64,000 bases of DNA from Hymenobacter pini (GTDB taxonomy: Bacteria; Bacteroidota; Bacteroidia; Cytophagales; Hymenobacteraceae), in NCBI RefSeq assembly GCF_020421205.1, contig NZ_JAIZZH010000003.1, positions 1 to 64,000 of the forward strand. Direction: 5' to 3'. Under the pieces are notes generated by a model. The model ran no database searches. It saw only the letters and a program-made list of their open reading frames with translations, and was not told the origin of the DNA. Shown piece after piece: positions 50,266 to 59,338 of the stretch (within the stretch, counting starts at the first letter, position 1; each line of letters begins with the position of its first letter). A program made the position numbers and the translations under genes.

Positions 50266-53200
50266 GTGCCCCGGTTTCTGTCCGTCATCCTGAAGGTATT
50301 GCTTGCCCTGCTGCTGGTGGTAGTGCTGGCCGTGGTGGGGGCGCTGGTGGCCCTGCGGATTCCGAGCGTGCAAACTGACGTGGCCCAACGCGCCGCCCGC
50401 ATCCTCACCAACAAGCTAGGCCAGCAGGTGATAGTGGGGCGAGTGGATATCCGCCCCTTCTCGCGGGTGGTGCTGGAAGGCGTGCGGGTGCTGGATAAGC
50501 GCGGGCAGGAGCTCTTCAACATCGGGCGGGCCGATGCGGATATCCGGCTGTTTTCGGTGTTCGACCCCAGCCACCTGCACGTGGGCAAGCTCACGCTGGA
50601 GGAGCCCCGCTTCAACCTGGTTACATACAAAGACCAGCCCGACTCCACTACGCTTGACCAGTTCATCAGCTCCGTAAAGCGGCTGCTGGGGCCTTCTGAC
50701 ACGACCAAAGTCAGCAAGCCCTTCGATTTCAAGATTGAGGCCCTGGGGCTGCGTAACGGTCGGTTTGTGCTGGAGCGCCAGAATGTGCCGCGCATTCCGG
50801 AGTACGGCCGCACTATGGATTACGCCCACATGTACCTGGACAGCATCTATGCCGATGCCGATCAGCTGTGGTTTAAGGGCGACACCATCCATGCCAACAT
50901 TACGGGCCTGCGCACCGTGGACCAGCCCTCGGGCACCCGCCTGCGCGAGCTGACCTCGAATATGACCTACGCGGGCAAGTTCTGGGAGTTTGACAAGCTG
51001 ATGCTGCGCGTGCAGAACAGCCAGCTCAGCAACTACGTGCGCTTCGAGTACGACCACTTCCTGAACTTCACCGACTTCAACGACTCGGTGAAAGTCATTG
51101 CCCGGCTCCGGCCCAGCCGGGTGTACTCCGACGATATTGCCAAGTTTGCGCCCCAACCCTTCATGCGCGAGCTGAAGGAAACTGTGCTGATTTCGGGACA
51201 AGCGAAGGGCTACGTGCGCAACTTCACCACCAAAAACCTCGACATCACCTACGGCCGCAATACCCGGGTGCGGGGCGACATCAATGTGGAGGGTTTGCCC
51301 AACCTGAAGGAAAGCTTCGTGGAGATGCGCCTGCAGCCCTCGGTGGTGGATGGGCGCGACATTCGCAAGTATATTCCGGCTTCGGGCTGGCCCTACGTGC
51401 AGCGCCTGGGCACGGTAAAGCTGAAAGGCCAATTCCTGGGCTTCTACAACGACTTTGTGGCCAACGGCTCATTTCAAACGGCGCTGGGCTCGGTGGTGAG
51501 CGACGTAAACCTGAAATTCAAGGACGACCCCAGCCGCAGCAGCTACGAGGGCACCGTACGCACCACCGGTTTCCAGCTGGGCAAATTGCTGGGCGACGAA
51601 AGCACCGTGCGCGACGTGACCCTGAACGGCAAGGTGGCCGGCGTGGGCTTCGATTTGCGCTCGGCCCGCCTCACGGCCAACGCCACCGTGCAAAGCATCT
51701 GGCTCAACGGCTACCGGTACCGCAACATCACCACCAACGGGCAGTTCAGCCGCGAGTCATTCACGGGTAAACTGGCCGCCAACGACCCCAGCCTACAGTT
51801 CGATGCTGATGGTAGCGTGGACCTGAACAAGCAGCGCCAGGCTTTCGACCTGCGGGCCCGCGTGCGCCGCGCCGATTTGCGCGCCCTGGGCCTGACCCGC
51901 CAGAGCGTGGTGGTAGCCACCACCGCCGACGTAAAATTCAAAGGGCTGAAGCTGGACGAGCTGCTGGGCTACGTGCGCCTGCGCAACTCCCGCCTCAGCT
52001 ACGCCGGCCGTACCGTGCCCATCGATACGCTGGACGTGGTGAGCCAGTACGGCGGGGGCCAGCGCCGCCTCACGGTGCGCTCGGAGGTGCTTAACCTGGC
52101 CCTGGCCGGCAACTTCACGCCCACCACCGTTATCCGCGACGTGACCACGCTGGTGGAGGAATACCGTCTTAACTTCGCCAGCAACGACGCGGCCATTGCT
52201 GCCTATTACCGCCGCAAGCGCCAGCGCCCCCTCCCCGACTACCAGATTGGCCTCGACCTGTACCTTAAGCGCCCTAACCCGGTCCTACGTCTGTTCATGC
52301 CCCAGCTCAGCATTTCCGACTCCACGCGGATTGAGGGGTCGTTCCGCAACGGGCAGACCTCCATTTTCCAGCTGGGCGGGCGCGTGGCCGATTTCCGCTA
52401 CGACAGCCTGCAGCTGCACAACAACGAGTTCGACCTGACCACTTCCAAACTACCATACCAGCCCGAAGTGCTGGCTCAGGCCAGCGTGACCTCGGAGCGG
52501 CAGCGGGTGCCGGGACTGGGCGCTACCGAGAAGTTTTACGTGGAAGGCGTGTGGGACCAGGAGCGCATCAACTTCTCTACCTCCCTGGCTCAGACGGGTA
52601 CCACTAACCGGGCTCAGATCAACGGGGCCTTGGCGTTCCTGGATGATGCGGTGAAGATTACCTTCCGGCAGTCGGGCGTGAATGTGCTGGGCAAGGAGTG
52701 GACCATTGCCCCGGATAACTCCCTGGTGATTTCGGGTGGGGGCCGGGAGTTTGACTTCCAGAACGTGACGCTCAGCAACGGCCGACAGAGCATCAGCGCC
52801 CAGGGCTTTTTGTCGCAGAACCCCAACAAGCCCCTGGCCCTCACAGTGAAGGACTTTGAGCTGACCACCCTGAATGGCCTTACGGGCGGGCAGAAATTTG
52901 CCGGCCGCGTAAATGCGCTGGGCACCATCAGCGGGGTGTACGGCCCGCTGGTGATTAACTCTACGCTCAAGGTGGATTCGTTGCAGATGGACAACGTGCT
53001 GATTGGCGACGTGCAGGGCCGCGGCGACTGGAATAATGCCCTGAAACAACTAGCTGTGAACCTCGACGTGGCCCGGGACCAGCAGCAGGTGCTAACCGTA
53101 ACCGGCTACATTGCCCCCGGCGACGAAAACCAGCAGCTGAACCTCACCGGCGTACTCGATAATGCCCCCATCAAGCTGGCCGAGCCGTTCCTGAACACGC

Positions 53201-54855
53201 TGTTCCGCGACCTGCAGGGCACGGGCGTGGGCACTCTGCGCCTGAACGGGCCCTTTAACGCCCCCCGACTCACCGGTAACATCGACGTAACGGGCGGGCA
53301 GCTCACGTTCCTATACCTGGGCACTACTTACACCTTCTCCGACCGAATCCGGTTTCTGGAAGACCGGATTGCGCTGCAGAACATTACCGTGCGCGACCCG
53401 CAGGGCAACACCGGGGTGGTAAACGGCAACATCTACGAGCAGGGCTTCCAGAACATGCGGCTGGACCTCAACGCCTCCTTCCGGAAGCTACAGGTACTCA
53501 ACACCACCCGCAAAGACAACGAGCTGTACTTCGGGCAGGCCTACGCTACCGGCACGGCCGTGGTGCGTGGCCCCGCTGACAATCTGTTCATCAACGTAAC
53601 GGCCCGCTCGGAAGCCGGCACGCGGGTGTCGTTGCCGTTCGATAATGCGGCCAAGGCCGAGCAGGCCAACTACATCCGCTTCGTGAACCGCAACCTGCCC
53701 GACACGGCCCGCACGGCCCCGGTAGAAGTAGCTGGCACTACCGATTTATCGGGCATCCGGCTGAATATGAACCTAGATATTACGCCCGATGCCTACGTGG
53801 AGCTGCTGCTGGATGAAAGCACCGGCGACATTATTCGGGGTACAGCCACCGGGCAGCTGCGCCTGAACATCGACACCCGCGGTGACTTCAACATGTACGG
53901 GCAGGTGGAAATTGTGCGCGGGGCCTACAACTTCACCTTGCAGGGGCTGGTGAATAAGGAGTTCGTGGTGCGGCCAGGCGGCACCATCAGTTGGAACGGC
54001 GACCCGCTGGCCGGCGAAATGAACGTAACGGCTACCTACACCCAGCGCACCAGCCTGGCCCCTATTATCTACAACACCAGCAACACCGGCAACGGCAGTG
54101 CCGCCGTGGTGCCCGTAACGGCCGTGATGAACCTTACGGGGCCGCTGCTGCAGCCCATTATCAAGCTGAACCTGGAGTTCAACGACATTCCGTCGTCGCT
54201 GGAAGGTGATTTGGCCCCCTTCTTCTCCGCCATCCGCAACGACGACCAGGAATTGAACCGGCAGGTATTTAGCCTGATTGTATTCCGGCAGCTCACGCCC
54301 ATCGGCTCCCTGGCCGTTACGCGCCTGCAGGGTGAAAACAACGCCATTGGCAACTCTCTGGGGCAGATTATTTCTACCCAGTTAGGCCTGCTTACTTCCC
54401 AGATTGACCCCAACCTGGAAATCAGCTTCAACCTGAACGGGCTGACCGCTGAAGATTTGCAGGCCCTGCAGCTGCGTTTGAGCTACGCGTTCCTGAACGG
54501 CCGCCTGCGCATCACGCGCGAGGGCAGCATCAGCAGTAACACCACGGCCAATGTGGGCGGCACCGCGCCTATTGCCTCCTCGCAAACCTCCTTTATCGGG
54601 GATTTAAGTCTGGAATACTACCTGCGCCCCGACGGCAAGTTCCGGGCGAAGCTGCGCTACGAAACCACGCCCCGCGACCTGACCAGCTTCACCCAGGGCG
54701 TCAACCAGGCCCGGGCCGGGGTGTCGTTGCTGCACACCGAGCAGTTTGATACCTTCCGGGAGCTGTTTTCGCGCAAGCGCCTGCGCCGCCGCGACCAAAA
54801 CGCCCGCAAAGCCCGCGAACTACAAATCGACGACGACCCGCGTACAGTGATGTAA
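50266..54855 (+). CDS. TamB-like translocation/assembly module protein (DUF490)
   Basis: A 1529-residue AsmA/TamB-family protein thought to bridge inner and outer membranes and move lipids or help outer-membrane assembly. The GTG at 50266 puts one membrane anchor (about residues 4-28, VILKVLLALLLVVVLAVVGA) right at the N-terminus; a TTG at 50188 lies upstream of the promoter box. The body is long repetitive beta structure, and the last 300 residues form the DUF490 domain (YGQVEIVRGAYNFTLQGLVN; SLGQIISTQLGLLTSQIDPN). Downstream genes ftsX to ribF follow after a word-repeat hairpin. Confidence 0.93.
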   Translation: MPRFLSVILKVLLALLLVVVLAVVGALVALRIPSVQTDVAQRAARILTNKLGQQVIVGRVDIRPFSRVVLEGVRVLDKRGQELFNIGRADADIRLFSVFDPSHLHVGKLTLEEPRFNLVTYKDQPDSTTLDQFISSVKRLLGPSDTTKVSKPFDFKIEALGLRNGRFVLERQNVPRIPEYGRTMDYAHMYLDSIYADADQLWFKGDTIHANITGLRTVDQPSGTRLRELTSNMTYAGKFWEFDKLMLRVQNSQLSNYVRFEYDHFLNFTDFNDSVKVIARLRPSRVYSDDIAKFAPQPFMRELKETVLISGQAKGYVRNFTTKNLDITYGRNTRVRGDINVEGLPNLKESFVEMRLQPSVVDGRDIRKYIPASGWPYVQRLGTVKLKGQFLGFYNDFVANGSFQTALGSVVSDVNLKFKDDPSRSSYEGTVRTTGFQLGKLLGDESTVRDVTLNGKVAGVGFDLRSARLTANATVQSIWLNGYRYRNITTNGQFSRESFTGKLAANDPSLQFDADGSVDLNKQRQAFDLRARVRRADLRALGLTRQSVVVATTADVKFKGLKLDELLGYVRLRNSRLSYAGRTVPIDTLDVVSQYGGGQRRLTVRSEVLNLALAGNFTPTTVIRDVTTLVEEYRLNFASNDAAIAAYYRRKRQRPLPDYQIGLDLYLKRPNPVLRLFMPQLSISDSTRIEGSFRNGQTSIFQLGGRVADFRYDSLQLHNNEFDLTTSKLPYQPEVLAQASVTSERQRVPGLGATEKFYVEGVWDQERINFSTSLAQTGTTNRAQINGALAFLDDAVKITFRQSGVNVLGKEWTIAPDNSLVISGGGREFDFQNVTLSNGRQSISAQGFLSQNPNKPLALTVKDFELTTLNGLTGGQKFAGRVNALGTISGVYGPLVINSTLKVDSLQMDNVLIGDVQGRGDWNNALKQLAVNLDVARDQQQVLTVTGYIAPGDENQQLNLTGVLDNAPIKLAEPFLNTLFRDLQGTGVGTLRLNGPFNAPRLTGNIDVTGGQLTFLYLGTTYTFSDRIRFLEDRIALQNITVRDPQGNTGVVNGNIYEQGFQNMRLDLNASFRKLQVLNTTRKDNELYFGQAYATGTAVVRGPADNLFINVTARSEAGTRVSLPFDNAAKAEQANYIRFVNRNLPDTARTAPVEVAGTTDLSGIRLNMNLDITPDAYVELLLDESTGDIIRGTATGQLRLNIDTRGDFNMYGQVEIVRGAYNFTLQGLVNKEFVVRPGGTISWNGDPLAGEMNVTATYTQRTSLAPIIYNTSNTGNGSAAVVPVTAVMNLTGPLLQPIIKLNLEFNDIPSSLEGDLAPFFSAIRNDDQELNRQVFSLIVFRQLTPIGSLAVTRLQGENNAIGNSLGQIISTQLGLLTSQIDPNLEISFNLNGLTAEDLQALQLRLSYAFLNGRLRITREGSISSNTTANVGGTAPIASSQTSFIGDLSLEYYLRPDGKFRAKLRYETTPRDLTSFTQGVNQARAGVSLLHTEQFDTFRELFSRKRLRRRDQNARKARELQIDDDPRTVM

Positions 54856-54942
54856 ATGAGTAAGTGAGTGAATGAGTGACTTTTCACCTTTCGCTACTTA
54901 GCTCGATTACTTCACTCATTCGCTCATCTACTCATTCACTAC
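54856..54942. repeat. Word-repeat hairpin (GAGTGAAT type)
   Basis: ATGAGTAAGTGAGTGAATGA (54856 on) pairs loosely with TCACTCATTCGCTCATCTAC and CATTCAC (54911-54940). Fills the whole spacer between the TamB-like gene and ftsX. Confidence 0.6.
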
Positions 54943-55830
54943 ATGAACCGACCCACGCGCAAGAAGAAATTAGGCAGTTACCCGCACCTGATGGTAGTGT
55001 TCAGCATTACGCTGGCCCTGCTGGTGATTGGGCTGTTCGGGCTGTTGCTGATTCATGCGCACAAGGTATCAACGCTGGTGAAGGAGAATCTGGAAATGCA
55101 GATATATCTGGAGCGGGGCCTGCCCGAAACCCAGTTGTTGCAGCTGCAGCAGGACTTGGCCCGCAAGCCCTACGTGGCCCAGAAGGACGGACAGCCCCAG
55201 GTGCGGTTTCTCTCGAAGGAAGAAGGTGCCAAGCAGCTCATTGACCAGACTGGGGAGGACTTTCAGCAGTTCCTCGGCGACAACCCGCTGCGCGACGCCT
55301 ACCTGCTCAAAATCAATGCCGACTACGCCGACGCCCCCCAGCTGGCCCGCATTAAGCAGGAGCTAAAGCAGCAACCGGGTGTGTTTGAGGTGGAGTACGT
55401 GGAAAGCCTGATTACTTCCGTGAACAAAAATCTGCGCAACGTGAGCTTGGTGCTGCTAGGCTTTGCGGCGGTGCTCACGTTTGTGGTGGTAGTGCTCATT
55501 AACAACACCATCAAGCTGGCGCTGTTTTCGCAGCGCTTCCTCATCCGCAGTATGCAGTTGGTGGGCGCTACGGCCGGCTTCATTCAGTGGCCGTTTATGC
55601 GCCGGGCCGTGTGGCAGGGGCTGGTGAGCGGGCTATTGGCCGGGCTGCTGCTGCTGGCCTTACTGCAATACGCCTATCTGCAGCTGGCCGAACTGCGTCT
55701 GCTGCAGGATGTGCGCCTGTTCGGGGCCTTGGCCGTAGCGCTGGTGCTGCTGGGTATGGGTATCGGCTTCCTCAGCTCCTGGCGGGCCGTGCGTAAATAC
55801 CTGAGCATGTCGCTGGATGAGCTGTATTAA
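54943..55830 (+). CDS. ftsX: FtsX-like cell-division permease
   Basis: The membrane half of the FtsEX complex, which signals to peptidoglycan hydrolases at the septum. 295 residues: one N-terminal membrane helix (about 17-40), a periplasmic domain (MQIYLERGLPETQLLQL to about 165), and three C-terminal helices (171-195, 223-245, 262-282) as in FtsX. The ATPase FtsE is not in the window. Followed by DUF3098, uppP, truB and ribF, a conserved Bacteroidetes series. Confidence 0.92.
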   Translation: MNRPTRKKKLGSYPHLMVVFSITLALLVIGLFGLLLIHAHKVSTLVKENLEMQIYLERGLPETQLLQLQQDLARKPYVAQKDGQPQVRFLSKEEGAKQLIDQTGEDFQQFLGDNPLRDAYLLKINADYADAPQLARIKQELKQQPGVFEVEYVESLITSVNKNLRNVSLVLLGFAAVLTFVVVVLINNTIKLALFSQRFLIRSMQLVGATAGFIQWPFMRRAVWQGLVSGLLAGLLLLALLQYAYLQLAELRLLQDVRLFGALAVALVLLGMGIGFLSSWRAVRKYLSMSLDELY

Positions 55831-55926
55831 GGTGAGTGGTTGTTGCCACTCAACTCTCAGCCACCACTTCGTACCCTCAAAATCCGGGGTTGGTTGAATT
55901 TGCGCGGCATCTTCCCGCATCCCCCC

Positions 55927-55934
55927 TACCTTTG
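55927..55934 (+). promoter_or_regulatory. -7 box abutting the DUF3098 gene start
   Basis: TACCTTTG ends 6 bases before the ATG at 55941; a TTTG lies 24 bases upstream of the box. The mRNA would start at or next to the ATG. Confidence 0.55.
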
Positions 55935-55940
55935 CTTTCT

Positions 55941-56249
55941 ATGGAACCGACTACTCCCCGCTTCGCCTTCGGGCCGCGCAACTACCGCCTGATGTTCATC
56001 GGGCTGGCCGTGCTGGCCGCCGGCTTCATCACCATGACGCTTGACTCCGAGGACTACGGCGAAGGATTTCTGGGCATTACGCTCGGCCCCATTCTGCTGG
56101 CAGTGGGCTTCGTGATTGAGTTTTGGGCTATCATGGCCCGTCCCGGTGCTTCGGCCCCGGTAGCCCAGGATGCAGCCACCGTCAACACGGTCCCGTCCCA
56201 GCCTGCTCCGGCCAAGCCGATTATCACGACGCCCACGTACAAGCGCTAA
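55941..56249 (+). CDS. DUF3098-family small membrane protein
   Basis: A 102-residue protein with two membrane segments (about 16-35 and 45-68: LMFIGLAVLAAGFITMTLD and LGPILLAVGFVIEFWAIMA) around the conserved GFGPRNY-like start, here FAFGPRNY. Family function is unknown; it is conserved between ftsX and uppP across the phylum. The ATG at 55941 follows a promoter box closely; an upstream frame is not coding. The tail is Pro/Ala/Thr-rich. Confidence 0.88.
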   Translation: MEPTTPRFAFGPRNYRLMFIGLAVLAAGFITMTLDSEDYGEGFLGITLGPILLAVGFVIEFWAIMARPGASAPVAQDAATVNTVPSQPAPAKPIITTPTYKR

Positions 56250-56286
56250 TTCTTTTCTGAGAAGCTCTGAAGTACAGCTGATTTCA

Positions 56287-56372
56287 CGGTCATGCTGAGC
56301 TTGCCGAAACATCTTTCCTAAGGGTGAATTTCTACCCTCAGCAGAGATAACTCGGTAAGCTCAGCATGACGG
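56287..56372. repeat. GTCATGCTGAGC-type palindrome
   Basis: GGTCATGCTGAGCTTGCCGA (56288 on) pairs with CTCGGTAAGCTCAGCATGAC (56351-56370) with one mismatch. A relative of the GTCATTCC palindromes, between DUF3098 and uppP. Confidence 0.8.
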
Positions 56373-56419
56373 TCTTATAGCCTTCCTGAGCTTCTTGGCT
56401 TCCTCTTTTTTTTCTGCTT

Positions 56420-57208
56420 ATGTCCTACTGGCACGCGCTGCTGCTCGCCATTGTTGAAGGCCTCACCGAGTTTTTGCCGGTTTCCAGCACCGGGCACATG
56501 ATTATCGTGGCCAACCTGCTGGGAATTGGCCAGGCTCCGTTTACCGACACGTTCATCACTTCCATTCAGTTTGGGGCCATCCTGTCGGTGGTGGTGCTGT
56601 ACTGGCGGCGCTTTTTGCAGAGCTTCGATTTTTATCTGAAGCTGGCCGTGGCCTTCGTGCCGTTCGGGATTCTGGGCTTTTTGCTGAAAGATGTAATTGA
56701 GCGGCTGCTCAAAGACGTGAGCGTAGTGGCTTGGTCGCTGATGCTTGGCGGCCTCGTACTGGTATTCATCGACCAGCTGTTCACCTCGCCCCGCAAGGAA
56801 GTTACCACGCCCAATTTCGCGCAGGCCTTCCGCATCGGTCTGTTTCAATGCATTGCCCTGATTCCGGGCGTATCCCGGTCGGCCGCTACCATTGTGGGAG
56901 GCTTGGCCCAAGGCTTCGACCGGCGCTCCGCGGCTGATTTCTCGTTTTTGCTGGCTGTACCTACCATGGCTGTTATTACGGCCTATCAACTCTACAAAAC
57001 CTTCAAAGTAGCCGCTCCCGGCGCCGAAGATGTTAAGCTGCTCCTGTTCGGCAACGTGGTGGCATTTGTAGTGGCCCTGCTGGCGGTGAAGTCGTTCGTA
57101 AACTTCGTGTCGCGCTTCGGGTTCCGAGCGTTTGGCCTCTACCGCATTGTGGTGGGCATGGTCATTCTGATTATGCTGGCCCTCGGTATTCCCCTGCAGC
57201 TGATTTAA
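56420..57208 (+). CDS. uppP: Undecaprenyl-diphosphatase UppP (BacA)
   Basis: Membrane phosphatase that recycles undecaprenyl pyrophosphate to the lipid carrier for peptidoglycan; extra copies confer bacitracin resistance. 262 residues with the active-site motifs [15 protein letters not shown] (13-27) and [11 protein letters not shown] near 150, plus about seven to eight membrane helices. Standard length. Fourth gene of the tamB-ftsX-DUF3098-uppP series; a perfect hairpin follows. Confidence 0.96.
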   Translation: MSYWHALLLAIVEGLTEFLPVSSTGHMIIVANLLGIGQAPFTDTFITSIQFGAILSVVVLYWRRFLQSFDFYLKLAVAFVPFGILGFLLKDVIERLLKDVSVVAWSLMLGGLVLVFIDQLFTSPRKEVTTPNFAQAFRIGLFQCIALIPGVSRSAATIVGGLAQGFDRRSAADFSFLLAVPTMAVITAYQLYKTFKVAAPGAEDVKLLLFGNVVAFVVALLAVKSFVNFVSRFGFRAFGLYRIVVGMVILIMLALGIPLQLI

Positions 57209-57223
57209 GTTGCGTCAGTGTGG

Positions 57224-57287
57224 AAACTGCCATTCCAGGCCACGCACGGCACCAACAGGTTTTCCGCGTGGCCTGGAATGGCAGTTT
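57224..57287 (+). terminator. Terminator after uppP
   Basis: Perfect 22-bp stem (57224-57245, 57266-57287), AAACTGCCATTCCAGGCCAC starting the left arm; 20-base loop. Confidence 0.8.
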
Positions 57288-57304
57288 GCTAGTTCTGAAG
57301 TCCG

Positions 57305-57312
57305 TACTTTTG
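57305..57312 (+). promoter_or_regulatory. Putative -7 box of truB
   Basis: TACTTTTG 48 bases before the truB ATG and after the uppP terminator, so truB-ribF may be a separate unit. Confidence 0.5.
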
Positions 57313-57360
57313 TCCTCCCGCGCCGCCCGGCTCTTGTAGCCCGGCGGCGTACTGCTACTT

Positions 57361-58197
57361 ATGGAAAACGCTGAACTGAACCCGGCCGCCGCCGCGGGCT
57401 TTGATTTTGAGGCCGGCGAAGTACTGCTGGTTGATAAACCCCTTACCTGGTCGTCGTTTGACGTGGTGCGCAAGGTGAAGAACACGCTGCGCATCAAGAA
57501 AATCGGCCACGCCGGCACCCTCGACCCGCTAGCCACCGGCCTGCTGATTTTGTGCACCGGCAAGAAAACCAAGCAGATCGACCAGATTCAGGCCCAGGAG
57601 AAAGAATACACCGGCACCTTCCGCCTCGGCCAAACCACGCCCAGCTTCGACCTGGAAACGCCCGTGGATGCCGAGCAGCCCTGGGAGCACCTCACCGAAG
57701 CCGATTTGCAGGCCGCGCTGGCGCAGTTTATCGGCCTCATCGAACAAACCCCGCCCCTGTTTTCGGCGGTGAAGGTGAATGGGGAACGAGCCTACGAGGT
57801 GGCCCGCCGCGGCGACGCGGCCGAAATCAAGAGCAAGCAGGTAACCATCCGCGAGTTTGAGCTCACCCGCATAGCCCTGCCCGAAGTAGATTTCCGCGTG
57901 ACCTGTACCAAAGGCACCTACATCCGCAGCCTGGCCCGTGACTTTGGTGCAGCCCTGGGATGCGGAGCCCACCTCACCAAGTTGGTGCGCACCCGCATCG
58001 GCGAGTACCGCCTCCAGGATGCCCTCACCATGCCCCAGCTGGAAGCCCTGCGCCCACCCCGCCCCGAAGGCAGCCCCGAGCGGCCCAATCGCCCCCGGCG
58101 GGAGCGGCAGCCCGAGCGCCGGGCCGGGCTGGAGTACTTCCAGGCCAACCATTCCAACCCCGGCTCCGAACCATCGTCGGACGCGCCCGTTTCCTGA
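57361..58197 (+). CDS. truB: tRNA pseudouridine-55 synthase
   Basis: Makes Ψ55 in the TΨC loop of tRNAs. 278 residues; catalytic Asp55 in [23 protein letters not shown] before it, and the C-terminal [18 protein letters not shown]-contact region. The last 45 residues are a Pro/Arg/Glu-rich tail ([20 protein letters not shown]) that goes beyond the conserved fold. Followed by ribF 42 bases later, a very common pair. Confidence 0.96.
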   Translation: MENAELNPAAAAGFDFEAGEVLLVDKPLTWSSFDVVRKVKNTLRIKKIGHAGTLDPLATGLLILCTGKKTKQIDQIQAQEKEYTGTFRLGQTTPSFDLETPVDAEQPWEHLTEADLQAALAQFIGLIEQTPPLFSAVKVNGERAYEVARRGDAAEIKSKQVTIREFELTRIALPEVDFRVTCTKGTYIRSLARDFGAALGCGAHLTKLVRTRIGEYRLQDALTMPQLEALRPPRPEGSPERPNRPRRERQPERRAGLEYFQANHSNPGSEPSSDAPVS

Positions 58198-58239
58198 GGT
58201 ATTAGCTCTCTTTATTTCCTCCGCGCAACGCACCTATCC

Positions 58240-59187
58240 ATGCAGATTATCCAGGACCCGGTTCAGTTTCCGCACCTTGGCAACGCGGTAGTTACCAGTG
58301 GCACCTTCGATGGCGTGCACCTGGGCCACCAGCGGATTCTGCGGCGGCTGCAGGAAACCGCCCGCCACAGCGGCGGCCCCGCCGTGGTTATCACCTTCTG
58401 GCCTCACCCCCGGCTGGTGCTGGGCCCGCCGCCCTCCCACGCCGAGCTGCTGGAGCTGCGCCTGCTGAATACGCTGGAAGAACGTGCCGCCCGCCTCGCC
58501 GCCTTTGGCGTGGATTACTTGCTGGTAGTGCCGTTTACCAAGGAATTTGCCGCCTGGTCGTCGGAGGAGTTTATCCACCGGATTCTGCTGGAAACCGTGG
58601 GCACCCGCAAGCTGGTGATTGGTTACGACCACCGCTTCGGCCGCAACCGGGAGGGCAGCTTTGACTACCTGCAGGCCAACGCGGCCCGCTACGGGCTGGA
58701 AGTAGAGGAAATTCCGCGCGAGGACGTGGATGCCGTGGGCGTGAGCAGCACCCGCATCCGCCGGGCCCTGGAAGCCGGCCACGTGGCCGACGCCGCCCGC
58801 AGCCTGGGCTACGCCTACCCCTTCACGGGTACCGTGGTGAAAGGCCGGCAGCTGGGCCGCACCATTGGCTGGCCCACTGCCAACGTAGCCTGCCCCGAGC
58901 CGCTGAAACTGGTGCCGGCCCGCGGCGTGTACGCCGTGTGGGCCACCCTGGCTAGCGGTGCAAAATGGCCCGCCATGCTCAACATTGGCGTGCGCCCCAC
59001 CGTGGCCGGCGGCCTTGACCAAACCGTGGAAGGGCACCTGCTGGGCTTCGAAGGCGACCTGTACGACCAATCTCTGACCATTGAATTTGTGGCCCGCCTC
59101 CGCGACGAGCAGAAATTCGACGGCCTCGATGCCCTCAAAGCACAGCTAGCCCACGATGCCGAGGCGGCCCGGCAAGCCCTGGGGTAG
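58240..59187 (+). CDS. ribF: Bifunctional riboflavin kinase / FAD synthetase
   Basis: Converts riboflavin to FMN and then FAD. 315 residues: N-terminal FAD synthetase (nucleotidyltransferase) domain with GTFDGVHLGHQRIL (about 23-36) and SSTRIRRALEAG near 168, and C-terminal riboflavin kinase domain with GRQLGRTIGWPTANV near 205. Normal length. Ends the conserved series; a hairpin is 48 bases downstream. Confidence 0.96.
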   Translation: MQIIQDPVQFPHLGNAVVTSGTFDGVHLGHQRILRRLQETARHSGGPAVVITFWPHPRLVLGPPPSHAELLELRLLNTLEERAARLAAFGVDYLLVVPFTKEFAAWSSEEFIHRILLETVGTRKLVIGYDHRFGRNREGSFDYLQANAARYGLEVEEIPREDVDAVGVSSTRIRRALEAGHVADAARSLGYAYPFTGTVVKGRQLGRTIGWPTANVACPEPLKLVPARGVYAVWATLASGAKWPAMLNIGVRPTVAGGLDQTVEGHLLGFEGDLYDQSLTIEFVARLRDEQKFDGLDALKAQLAHDAEAARQALG

Positions 59188-59234
59188 CAGCCACCTACCC
59201 CTACTTGCTGATATAGCCAAGAAATTCAGGATAT

Positions 59235-59267
59235 TAGCCCAGCATACGCACCTCGCTTGCTGGGCTA
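59235..59267 (+). terminator. Possible terminator after ribF
   Basis: Perfect 10-bp stem TAGCCCAGCA / TGCTGGGCTA, 13-base loop, followed by TTCCGTTT; weak T tail. Confidence 0.6.
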
Positions 59268-59338
59268 TTCCGTTTATCAGCCGTGCCATAGCACAGCCGC
59301 GCCAATTCCAGTTTTCTCATCCAACGCTATTTCTATCG

